Below are positions 1 to 6,261 of a stretch of DNA of 9,047 nucleotides, piece by piece (within the stretch, counting starts at the first letter, position 1; the number at the start of each line of letters is the position of its first letter). The notes beneath the pieces were generated by a model, which ran no database searches, was not told where the DNA came from, and was given only the letters and a program-made list of their open reading frames with translations. The stretch comes from an uncultured Lachnospiraceae bacterium. Lineage in GTDB: Bacteria > Bacillota > Clostridia > Lachnospirales > Lachnospiraceae. The translations under genes and the position numbers were made by a program. Where the stretch lies: positions 1-9,047 of the forward strand of contig CAMOQY010000047.1 in NCBI GenBank assembly GCA_946623295.1, written 5' to 3'.

Positions 1-803
1 AGGACATGACCGGGTATGAAGGCGAGGACAGGCTTGCCGATATCGCCATGATGCTCCCGGACGGCGTCAGCATAATTTCCGCGGGCGACGGAACTGCCGA
101 CGGGCAGACAGTCACCTGGAGAGGCGTGAGCGTAAAGTCCGGCGGGAGCTGCTCGCTCAGCGTGAGAGCAAACGTCACCGGATCGGCGGGCACGTATCTT
201 GAGGGCGCGGTATGCACGGTAAGCCATGCCGGCGACACCTTGCACAGCATTACCTGCAGCGGTGAGGATATCATGATCGAAAAAGCGGTCAGCGCCGAGT
301 CACTTTCGCGTCTTGCGGCGCTGAAAAACAGCTTCGCGTCGTACTCGTTCGACCCCTCAGCCACGGACGGACTTGCCGTAGTTAACGGGATAATGACCTC
401 CGTAAAGGGAGAGACGGTAGATCTTGGCGCCTCGGGGTCCGCGCTGCTTCAGAAATATTTCACCGGCAGCTCCGTATACAGACACCGCTATCAGTCCAAG
501 AGCGCGTATCCGCTCCTTGTCGACAATATGGCTTCCGGAAAGGCTGTATATATCCCCTCGTTCTCGGACGGCGATTTCAGCTATACCGAGAGAAACAGAG
601 CGGTGAGAGAGGACAGCCTCAAGAGCGGAGATATCCTGATGATCTGTTCCGGAACGGATTTTGAGTACTATATCAGCCTTGACGAAAACGAGATGATGCT
701 CGTCGGAAGCGACGGCGCCTGCAGCCTCGCCCAGACCTCCGCGGCGTGCCAGAAGGCCTTCGGGAGCAAAGTGTATATAGTCATGCGGACGCTGGGCAGA
801 TAA
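1..803 (+). CDS. C-terminal part of an extracellular protein with a DUF11/Ig-like segment (5' truncated)
   Basis: The frame is open to the left edge. The first ATG (base 6) has no well-spaced ribosome binding site, so the gene almost certainly begins outside the window. Counting from that ATG, 265 residues remain. Residues 14-75 look like a DUF11 or similar bacterial Ig-like beta domain: LPDGVSI, then TVTW, a G-G turn, and alternating SLSVRANV. Residues 100-200 are polar and unrecognised. The last 60 residues begin LKSGDILMI and contain EYYISLDENEMMLVG. That is reminiscent of the 'PGDIL ... YLGDGKLL' segment of NlpC/P60-like folds in clostridial surface proteins, but I see no catalytic Cys/His pair and do not call an enzyme. 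No sorting signal or membrane anchor is visible at the C terminus, so any anchor or signal peptide must lie upstream. A role as a surface or secreted structural protein is inference. Confidence 0.6.
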   Translation, partial: DMTGYEGEDRLADIAMMLPDGVSIISAGDGTADGQTVTWRGVSVKSGGSCSLSVRANVTGSAGTYLEGAVCTVSHAGDTLHSITCSGEDIMIEKAVSAESLSRLAALKNSFASYSFDPSATDGLAVVNGIMTSVKGETVDLGASGSALLQKYFTGSSVYRHRYQSKSAYPLLVDNMASGKAVYIPSFSDGDFSYTERNRAVREDSLKSGDILMICSGTDFEYYISLDENEMMLVGSDGACSLAQTSAACQKAFGSKVYIVMRTLGR

Positions 804-828
804 CGTGTTTCGCGCACTTTAGCGCGCC

Positions 829-870
829 GCAGTGCCTGACGCTGCACCGTCGGGCACTGCATTCTTTTCC
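829..870 (+). terminator. Rho-independent terminator after the surface-protein gene
   Basis: Bases 829-841 (GCAGTGCCTGACG) pair with 848-860 (CGTCGGGCACTGC) over 13 bp with one G-U pair and a 6-base loop. The T-rich tail ATTCTTTTCC follows. A smaller CGCGC/GCGCG hairpin (811-815 with 822-826) lies just before it. The tail runs directly into the -35 box of the next promoter at 871. Confidence 0.85.
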
Positions 871-899
871 TTGACGCGTCAGATGGCTGAACGTATAAT
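871..899 (+). promoter_or_regulatory. Sigma-A promoter for glnS operon
   Basis: TTGACG at 871-876 and TATAAT at 894-899 are separated by exactly 17 bases, one mismatch from the full consensus. Transcription would start near base 906. This is the best promoter in the window and drives glnS and probably the two genes after it. Confidence 0.85.
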
Positions 900-938
900 G
901 TACGCATGCCGGCGCGTCCGGTCTTATCAAGGTTTGCA

Positions 939-953
939 GAGGTAAGGATTTTG
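939..953 (+). promoter_or_regulatory. Ribosome binding site that sets the glnS start at TTG 951
   Basis: GAGG (939-942, within AGAGGTAAGG) lies 8 bases before an in-frame TTG at 951. The in-frame ATG at 906 falls on the predicted transcription start and has no upstream leader, so the TTG is the better start. Confidence 0.7.
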
Positions 954-2660
954 AACGAAGAAACGATCACCGCGGAGGAAATTTCCGCTGAGAACGGAGA
1001 GGAAAAGGTCTCCCGCAATTTTATCGAAAATGCCATAGACAAGGATCTGGCCGAGGGCGTGTACGATACCGTGCACACCAGGTTTCCCCCTGAGCCCAAC
1101 GGCTATCTGCATATAGGTCACGCAAAGTCGATCCTGCTCAACTACGGTCTGGCTCAGCAGTACGGAGGCAAATTCAACCTCCGCTTTGACGATACGAATC
1201 CCACAAAGGAAAAATCAGAATTCGTCGAGTCGATAAAGGCCGACGTGGCCTGGCTCGGCGCCGACTGGGAGGACCGGCTCTTTTTTGCCTCGGATTATTT
1301 CGAGACGATGTATGAGTGCGCGGTAAAGCTCATCAAAAAGGGCAAGGCCTACGTCTGCGATCTCTCAGCCGACGAGATCCGCGAGTACCGCGGCACGCTT
1401 ACCGAGCCCGGCAAAAACAGCCCGTACAGAGACCGGTCCATAGAAGAAAACCTGAAGCTTTTTGAGGATATGAAAGCCGGAAAGTTCGAGGACGGCAGCC
1501 GCGTCCTGCGCGCAAAGATCGATATGGCCTCGCCCAATATCAATATGCGCGACCCGATCATCTACCGCGTGGCTCATATGACTCACCACAATACCGGCGA
1601 CAAATGGTGCATCTACCCGATGTACGATTTTGCCCATCCCATCGAGGATGCCGTAGAGCATATCACGCACTCTATCTGCACGCTGGAGTTTGAGGATCAC
1701 AGACCTCTCTACGACTGGGTCGTGAGAGAGTGCGGGTTTGACCATCCGCCGCGCCAGATCGAATTTGCAAAGCTCTACCTGAAAAACGTCGTCACGGGCA
1801 AGCGCTACATCAAAAAGCTTGTGGAGGACGGCATAGTCGACGGCTGGGACGATCCCAGGCTCGTCAGCATCAGCGGCCTGCGCAGGAGAGGCTATACCCC
1901 CTCGGCGATCAGGAAATTTGTCGAGATCAGCGGCATCAGCAAGAGCCAGTCGGTGGCCGAGATGCCCGCGCTGGAGTACTGTATCCGCGAGGATCTCAAG
2001 CTCACCCGGCCCCGCATGATGGCAGTCCTCGATCCTGTAAAGGTCATAATCGACAACTATCCCGAGGGTCAGATCGAGTATCTTGATGCGGCTAACAATC
2101 TTGAAAACGAATCCCTCGGCACGAGAAAGCTTCCATTCGGACGCGAGCTTTACATCGAGCGGGAAGATTTTATGGAGGAACCGCCTAAAAAGTATTTCAG
2201 GCTCTTCCCCGGCAATGAAGTCCGCCTGATGAATGCATATTTTGTAAAGTGTGTCGGTCTGGACAAGGCGCCGGACGGCAGCATCACCGCCATCCACTGC
2301 ACCTATGATCCGGAGACAAAGAGCGGCAGCGGCTTTGAGGGCCGTAAGGTCAAGGGCACGATCCACTGGGTCTGCGTCCGGACCGCAAAAAAGGCGACGG
2401 TAAGGCTCTACGAGAATATCATAGACGAGGAAAAGGGCGTCTACAATGAAGAAGACGGCAGCCTCAACCTCAATCCCGATTCGCTGACGGTCTGTGAAGC
2501 CTTTGTGGAGCCCGCGCTGATGGACGCCGGACCCGAGGACAGGTTCCAGTTCGTCAGGAACGGCTTTTACGTGGCCGACCTCAAGGACAGCCGTCCCGGA
2601 GCGCCGGTATTTAACCGCATCGTTCCGCTCAAGAGCTCCTTCAGGCTTCCGACGGCCTGA
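951..2660 (+). CDS. glnS: Glutamine--tRNA ligase (GlnRS)
   Basis: Class I aminoacyl-tRNA synthetase that charges tRNA-Gln with glutamine in the cytoplasm using ATP. From the TTG start it has 569 residues, close to the 554 of E. coli GlnRS. Visible marks are PPEPNGYLHIGHAKS (residues 46-60, with the HIGH motif at 54-57), the catalytic-core blocks FDDTNP and YPMYDFAHPIEDA, GWDDPR and SGLRRRGYTP (298-316), and the C-terminal anticodon-binding barrels with CTYDPETKSG and GRKVKGTIHWV (450-474). The KMSKS-equivalent loop reads VVTGKR (280-285) where E. coli has VMSKR: the lysine before Arg is kept, but the Ser is Gly. I recall similar sequences in clostridial homologues. An ATG at 906 would add 15 residues but is disfavoured by promoter and RBS placement. 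The next gene begins 25 bases downstream, so co-transcription is likely. The family is thought to have entered bacteria from eukaryotes. Confidence 0.95.
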   Translation: MNEETITAEEISAENGEEKVSRNFIENAIDKDLAEGVYDTVHTRFPPEPNGYLHIGHAKSILLNYGLAQQYGGKFNLRFDDTNPTKEKSEFVESIKADVAWLGADWEDRLFFASDYFETMYECAVKLIKKGKAYVCDLSADEIREYRGTLTEPGKNSPYRDRSIEENLKLFEDMKAGKFEDGSRVLRAKIDMASPNINMRDPIIYRVAHMTHHNTGDKWCIYPMYDFAHPIEDAVEHITHSICTLEFEDHRPLYDWVVRECGFDHPPRQIEFAKLYLKNVVTGKRYIKKLVEDGIVDGWDDPRLVSISGLRRRGYTPSAIRKFVEISGISKSQSVAEMPALEYCIREDLKLTRPRMMAVLDPVKVIIDNYPEGQIEYLDAANNLENESLGTRKLPFGRELYIEREDFMEEPPKKYFRLFPGNEVRLMNAYFVKCVGLDKAPDGSITAIHCTYDPETKSGSGFEGRKVKGTIHWVCVRTAKKATVRLYENIIDEEKGVYNEEDGSLNLNPDSLTVCEAFVEPALMDAGPEDRFQFVRNGFYVADLKDSRPGAPVFNRIVPLKSSFRLPTA

Positions 2661-2685
2661 CGGGCACAAAACAGGAGGAAAAGAC

Positions 2686-3549
2686 ATGAGAGATTACGTA
2701 CTTATGGTTGACGTGAACAGCGATATCGATCCCGCGTACGCCGCGGCAGAGGGCATCTGCATCATGCCCCAGTACTATCATTTCAACGACGGCGTTATCT
2801 ACGGCGACGAGCAGAAGCTCAGCCTCGAGGAGTTCTTCAGCAGGCTCCGCACCGGCGAGCGCGCTTATTCCATGGGCTGCAACCCCGACCGCGTTCACGG
2901 CATCATGGAGGAGGCCGTCAAGGCAGGACACGATATCATCGTGACCATGGCCTCGGCTGAGTGCAGCGGCAGCTACAACACCGTCTGCATCGAGGCGGAC
3001 AAGATCATGGAGGACTATCCGGGAAGCCGTATAAAGGTCATCGATTCCAGGCTGGAGTGCGCTCCGATCGCCCTGCTCGTCCACTATGGGCAGGATCTTA
3101 AAAAGCAGGGTAAGTCGTTTGACGAGGTCGTCGAGGCCATGGAGAAAAAGAAGACTCACCTGGATATTTATTTCATGGTAGACCATCTGGATTATCTTGT
3201 GCGCGGCGGCAGGCTTTCCGCAATCAGCGGCGCCATCGGAACGCTGCTTTCGATCAAGCCTATCCTTCATTTCGAGAACGGCCAGATCGTGCCGCTCATG
3301 AAGGTGCGCGGCAAAAAGGCCGCAAAGCAGGCCATGCTTGAGGAGCTGCGCAAAAAGAAGCTCGATCCCGACTGGTTCTGCGCCGGCAATACGCTCGATT
3401 ACGATGAGGCCGAGGAGTTTGCAAAGACCTGCGCCGATGAGTTCGGACTCAAGATCCTCTACGTTGCTGATATAAACCCGACCATAGGCGTTCACATCGG
3501 CGACGGAGCATTCGGCGTGGCCTTCTGTACCGCTGACGAAGAGGAGTAA
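2686..3549 (+). CDS. DegV family fatty-acid-binding protein
   Basis: 287 residues, the normal length for DegV/EDD-fold proteins. These bind a long-chain fatty acid; some (FakB) present it to the kinase FakA for phosphorylation. Visible family blocks are DVNSDI (9-14, position of the usual DSTADL), SMGCNPD (62-68, position of the TSxPS/TSxxNP block), ASAECSGSYNT (89-99, position of SSGLSGTYNS), DHLDYLVRGGRLS (166-178), IKPIL (190-194), KVRGKKAA (206-213) and HIGDGAFGVAF (270-280). No FakA-like gene is in the window, so a true FakB role is not shown. AGGAGG at 2673-2678 sits 7 bases before the ATG. The gene follows glnS by 25 bases with no terminator or promoter between, so the two probably form one transcript. 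I see no functional link between them beyond that. Confidence 0.92.
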   Translation: MRDYVLMVDVNSDIDPAYAAAEGICIMPQYYHFNDGVIYGDEQKLSLEEFFSRLRTGERAYSMGCNPDRVHGIMEEAVKAGHDIIVTMASAECSGSYNTVCIEADKIMEDYPGSRIKVIDSRLECAPIALLVHYGQDLKKQGKSFDEVVEAMEKKKTHLDIYFMVDHLDYLVRGGRLSAISGAIGTLLSIKPILHFENGQIVPLMKVRGKKAAKQAMLEELRKKKLDPDWFCAGNTLDYDEAEEFAKTCADEFGLKILYVADINPTIGVHIGDGAFGVAFCTADEEE

Positions 3550-3592
3550 GCAGGGCCCTGCGCCAACGCTCCGGGGCGGCGATATCCGCCGC
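3550..3592. repeat. Palindrome and GC-rich hairpin after degV
   Basis: GCAGGGCCCTGC (3550-3561), immediately after the degV stop codon, is a perfect 12-base palindrome. It is followed by GCGGC/GCCGC (3576-3580 with 3588-3592) around a 7-base loop. Neither is followed by a T run, so I do not call a terminator. They could stabilise or process the transcript between degV and the next gene; that is inference. Confidence 0.4.
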
Positions 3593-3630
3593 GCGAGGTG
3601 CGTTCTGGCATGCCTTTATGAGGTGCTCTT

Positions 3631-4071
3631 ATGAAAAGATCCAGCTGGATCGTACTGATACTGGCGGCTGTGCTCATGTCCGCTGCGGTCATGATCCTGA
3701 TAGTTAAAAACGGTTCCGGAAGGCGTCAGACAGCTCCGACTACGGCGCCGATAGTCCCCACCGCTGCCCCGGAGGAAGAGCAGACCTTACCGGATGCGGA
3801 GGGAGACACACAGGCGCCATCTGAAGCCGACGCAGCGTCTGAACTTCCTTCGGCCGTGACGTCATCCGCATCAGAGGATGGAACGGAAGAAAATGACGCA
3901 GCCGGTCAGAGCTCTCCCCAGATCGTGATCGAGATCGGTGATACGGGCGGGAATCTGCCGGGACAGACGTCTCCGGAGGAAAACGGATCAGGCGATACGT
4001 CCGGCGGCGATGTTTCCGCTTCGCCGTATCAGGCGGATATCATAGCTGAGATCACGCTGCCTCAGAACTGA
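3631..4071 (+). CDS. Hypothetical signal-anchored, acidic low-complexity protein
   Basis: 146 residues with no family I recognise. Residues 6-25 are a hydrophobic segment preceded by K2-R3 and followed by K26, R31 and R32, which suits a signal anchor or an uncleaved signal peptide. There is no lipobox cysteine and no cysteine at all. Residues 33-135 are a disordered-looking stretch rich in Pro, Thr, Ser, Ala, Asp and Glu, strongly acidic, with one short beta-like stretch QIVIEIGD (97-104). The tail ends in ADIIAEITLPQN. GAGG at 3620-3623 lies 7 bases before the ATG. It is third in the glnS unit, 81 bases after degV, and is followed by a strong hairpin terminator. The expected topology is an N-terminal membrane anchor with a flexible extracytoplasmic tail. 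Function unknown. Confidence 0.75.
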   Translation: MKRSSWIVLILAAVLMSAAVMILIVKNGSGRRQTAPTTAPIVPTAAPEEEQTLPDAEGDTQAPSEADAASELPSAVTSSASEDGTEENDAAGQSSPQIVIEIGDTGGNLPGQTSPEENGSGDTSGGDVSASPYQADIIAEITLPQN

Positions 4072-4077
4072 ATACCT

Positions 4078-4092
4078 GCGGCCTGAGGCCGC
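4078..4092 (+). repeat. Short GC hairpin before the terminator
   Basis: GCGGCC (4078-4083) pairs with GGCCGC (4087-4092) over a 3-base TGA loop, 7 bases after the stop codon of the acidic protein. No T run follows. It stacks ahead of the true terminator at 4098. Confidence 0.45.
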
Positions 4093-4097
4093 TGTTT

Positions 4098-4123
4098 GGG
4101 GCGGATCTGTTCCGCCCTTTTTT
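4098..4123 (+). terminator. Rho-independent terminator abutting the LUD gene RBS
   Basis: GGGCGGA (4099-4105) pairs with TCCGCCC (4111-4117) over a 5-base loop, followed by six T (4118-4123). The T tract ends only 3 bases before AGGAG (4127-4131), the ribosome binding site of the next gene. No promoter fits between the two. The hairpin therefore either ends the glnS unit partially or acts as an attenuator for the LUD gene. Confidence 0.85.
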
Positions 4124-4126
4124 GAA

Positions 4127-4139
4127 AGGAGTCGATATG
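4127..4139 (+). promoter_or_regulatory. Ribosome binding site that sets the LUD gene start at ATG 4137
   Basis: AAAGGAG ending at 4131 lies 5 bases before ATG 4137. A TTG at 4122 would add five residues, but it lies inside the terminator T tract and upstream of the ribosome binding site, so it is rejected. Confidence 0.75.
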
Positions 4140-4763
4140 GACTACATCTTTGACAGATTCGAGAAGCTTGCGTCGACACTCATCAAGGCGCTTGAACGCA
4201 GAAATCACAGCGCTTTTTACGCGGCATCGGTCGATGAGGCGAGGGAGATAGCGCTCTCTCTGATACCGGAGGGAAGTTCTGTAGGCTGGGGCGGCTCCGT
4301 ATCCATGGCAAAGACCGGGATCATTCCCGCGCTCCGCGAAAAGGGCTGCACGCTGCTCGACCGCGCGGCAAGCGGTGATGCCGACCGGACTCTCAGAGAG
4401 ATTTTCTTTGCGGACTTCTTCCTGGGCAGCACCAACGCACTCAGCGAGGATGGCGTCATGGTAAATGTAGACGGCACTGCAAACCGTATCGCCGCGATGG
4501 CCTTCGGACCGGCAAATGTCATTCTCTTTGTCGGACGCAACAAGGTGGTAAAGACCGCTGAGGATGCTTATCAGAGGGCAAAGTACATCGCCTCGCCTAT
4601 CAATGCGGACCGGTTTGACATCAAGACGCCGTGCAAGGTGACAGGCTCATGCGCCGACTGTCTCTCGCCCGACACTATATGCTGCCAGGTCCTGACTACG
4701 CGCTTCTCGCGCAAAAAAGGCCGGATAAAGGTGATCCTGATCAACGAAGATCTCGGCTTTTGA
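4137..4763 (+). CDS. LUD-domain protein (DUF1121/lactate-utilization-like)
   Basis: 208 residues. The whole protein matches the short stand-alone LUD-domain family related to LutC/YkgG and Thermotoga TM1179. Visible marks are VGWGGS (49-54), a conserved block from STNALSEDG to VDGTANR (98-117), FGPANVILFVGRNKVV (123-138), a cysteine cluster in the TPC ... GSCADCLSP ... ICC region (Cys 166, 172, 175, 182, 183), and the family ending VILINEDLGF (199-208). LutC works with the LutA and LutB iron-sulfur proteins in lactate oxidation, but neither partner is in this window. Lone members are common in Clostridia and their substrate is not established, so I give no gene symbol. The gene begins 14 bases after a terminator hairpin with no promoter of its own that I can see. 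A GC hairpin and then a terminator follow it. Confidence 0.88.
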   Translation: MDYIFDRFEKLASTLIKALERRNHSAFYAASVDEAREIALSLIPEGSSVGWGGSVSMAKTGIIPALREKGCTLLDRAASGDADRTLREIFFADFFLGSTNALSEDGVMVNVDGTANRIAAMAFGPANVILFVGRNKVVKTAEDAYQRAKYIASPINADRFDIKTPCKVTGSCADCLSPDTICCQVLTTRFSRKKGRIKVILINEDLGF

Positions 4764-4772
4764 TGCGCAAAG

Positions 4773-4786
4773 GCCCGGCTCCGGGC
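4773..4786 (+). repeat. GC hairpin after the LUD gene
   Basis: GCCCG (4773-4777) pairs with CGGGC (4782-4786) over a 4-base loop, 10 bases after the LUD stop codon. No T run follows, so it is not the main terminator. Confidence 0.4.
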
Positions 4787-4826
4787 GGACTCATCCGGTT
4801 TGGATAACGGTAAATCATTTATTATT

Positions 4827-4851
4827 GCGCCGCGTCTGCGGCGCTTTTCTT
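4827..4851 (+). terminator. Rho-independent terminator between the LUD gene and aroA
   Basis: GCGCCGC (4827-4833) pairs with GCGGCGC (4838-4844) over the loop GTCT, followed by TTTTCTT (4845-4851). It isolates aroA from upstream transcription. Confidence 0.87.
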
Positions 4852-4887
4852 ATGCTGTTACGGAATATGTTTATGACGTAAAAGGAA

Positions 4888-4915
4888 TTGGAACAACTGC
4901 TGTGTTTTTTATAAA
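4888..4915 (+). promoter_or_regulatory. Probable aroA promoter
   Basis: TTGGAA (4888-4893) and TATAAA (4910-4915) are 16 bases apart in a markedly AT-rich stretch just after the terminator. The start would be near 4922, giving a leader of about 25 bases that just holds AAGGAGG (4932-4938). Confidence 0.55.
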
Positions 4916-4947
4916 ATTAAATTATAAAAAAAAGGAGGCAGATACCT

Positions 4948-6261
4948 ATGTATGCATATTCAAAACACGGAAAACTGAACGGTACCTGCGCGGTCCCCGG
5001 CTCAAAGAGCGCTACGATAAGAGCGACCATCCTGGGCATGCTGGCTGACGGAACGACTGTCATTCACAATCCGCTGCCGTCAAAGGACGGTATAGCTGCT
5101 TTTAATGTGGCTCGGGCCATGGGCGCCAGGATCGAGGCGCACGAGGAAGACAACACATGGGTCGTCGAGGGAATGAACGGACGTCCCCATGTCCCCGACT
5201 GCGTAATAGATACGATGAACAGCGGCACCACGACGAGCTTTACCATCGGAGCTGCTTCCCTGGTAACCGACGGCTACGTAGTCATCACCGGTGACGAACA
5301 GATCTGCAGACGTCCCTGGGGAGATGAGGTTAGAGCGCTCGCGGGACTCGGAGCCGAGGCCTTTATGACCAGGCCGGGAAATGAATGCCCTCCCGTTGTG
5401 ATCCGCGGACCTATCCACGGAGGAGAGTGCACGATGCTCGGACACAACAGCCAGCACATCAGCGGACTGCTCGTACCTGCGGCGCTTCTGCCGGCGGGCG
5501 AGAGCGTGGACATCTACCTGACCGACCCCAAAGAGGCCATGTATGTACAGCTGACTGTGCAGTGGCTGAAGCGCTTTGGAGTAAAGGTAGAAAACTCGGA
5601 TGATTTCAAGCATTATCACGTGGACGGCGGGCAGAAGCTCAAGGCCTGCGAATGTCTGGTAGCTTCGGACTGGTCGGGCGTTGCTTTCCCGCTGGTCGCG
5701 GCAGCCATTACGGATTCCGAGCTCGTCATCACCGATGTGGATTTTGACGATGCCCAGGGCGACAAGATGGTCGCGGATATCCTGATCCGTATGGGAGCAG
5801 ATATAGAAAAAGATATCGAAGGACACAGGATCATAGTTCACGGCGGCAAAAAGCTCCACGGCGTCGAGGTCGATATGGACCTGATCCCCGACAGCCTGCC
5901 GATCCTTGCGGTGGCGGCTGCTTTTGCCGAGGGTGATTCTCATTTTACGAATCTGGCTCACGTCAGGATCAAGGAGACGGACCGTTTGGCGGTAATGCAG
6001 GAGGTACTTTGCGCCTGCGGAGCTGATGTGGATATCACCGCCGATTCTCTGACCGTACACGGCGGCAAAAAGCTTCACGGCGCCGCGGTTTCCAGTCACG
6101 ACGATCACAGAGTATGCATGGCCATGTGTGTCTGCGGTCTGGCACTGGATGAAAACGCCGGCGAGATGAAGATCGACAATCCCGAGTGCGCGGCGGTATC
6201 ATTCCCCAGCTTTTATGAACTTATGGGATCCGTCGGAGCGGATATCAAGGTGGCAGAGTAA
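4948..6261 (+). CDS. aroA: 3-phosphoshikimate 1-carboxyvinyltransferase (EPSP synthase)
   Basis: Joins shikimate-3-phosphate and phosphoenolpyruvate to EPSP, the sixth step of the shikimate pathway, in the cytoplasm. 437 residues, normal for the family. Aligned by eye with E. coli AroA, these are present: PGSKS..R (K20, S21, R25 for E. coli K22, S23, R27), NSGT (91-94), RPWG (R122 for R124), NSQ (Q169 for Q171), Y199 (Y200), the PD aspartate D315 (D313), KETDR (E343, R346) and DDHR (H387, R388). Two positions differ: S97 stands where E. coli has R100, and V417 where it has K411, a PEP-phosphate contact. Bacillus-type enzymes also lack that lysine, so this is a subtype trait rather than damage. 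Three segments repeat a GG-(Q/K)-KL motif (residues 227-231, 299-303, 372-376). The start is fixed by AAGGAGG (4932-4938), 9 bases before ATG. The gene is monocistronic between two terminators, with no other aro gene near. Confidence 0.95.
   Translation: MYAYSKHGKLNGTCAVPGSKSATIRATILGMLADGTTVIHNPLPSKDGIAAFNVARAMGARIEAHEEDNTWVVEGMNGRPHVPDCVIDTMNSGTTTSFTIGAASLVTDGYVVITGDEQICRRPWGDEVRALAGLGAEAFMTRPGNECPPVVIRGPIHGGECTMLGHNSQHISGLLVPAALLPAGESVDIYLTDPKEAMYVQLTVQWLKRFGVKVENSDDFKHYHVDGGQKLKACECLVASDWSGVAFPLVAAAITDSELVITDVDFDDAQGDKMVADILIRMGADIEKDIEGHRIIVHGGKKLHGVEVDMDLIPDSLPILAVAAAFAEGDSHFTNLAHVRIKETDRLAVMQEVLCACGADVDITADSLTVHGGKKLHGAAVSSHDDHRVCMAMCVCGLALDENAGEMKIDNPECAAVSFPSFYELMGSVGADIKVAE
5839..6082 (+). 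repeat. 25-base direct repeat inside aroA
   Basis: The 25 bases at 5839-5863 recur at 6058-6082 with a single mismatch (C versus T at offset 18). Both encode HGGKKLHG, at residues 298-305 and 371-378. A weaker third copy (VDGGQKLKA, residues 225-233) is encoded near 5620-5646. The copies fall at equivalent places in the repeated subdomains of the EPSP synthase fold. Confidence 0.8.

Noticed and set aside
1365..2687. 440-codon open frame antisense to glnS
   Set aside because: It lies fully against glnS, which has clear synthetase motifs and an RBS. The antisense product has no recognisable domain, and long antisense frames are expected at this GC content.
2641..3495. 284-codon open frame antisense to degV
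   Set aside because: It mirrors the codon pattern of degV on the other strand, with no ribosome binding site or family match.
3576..3592. Hairpin after degV as a terminator
   Set aside because: There is no T run after the stem. It is more likely a transcript-internal structure.
4800..5048. 82-codon frame covering the aroA terminator and promoter
   Set aside because: It runs through a terminator and into the start of aroA in another frame, with a TTG-type start and no RBS.
5080..6108. 342-codon open frame antisense to aroA
   Set aside because: It is covered by the confidently identified aroA and its translation has no family features.
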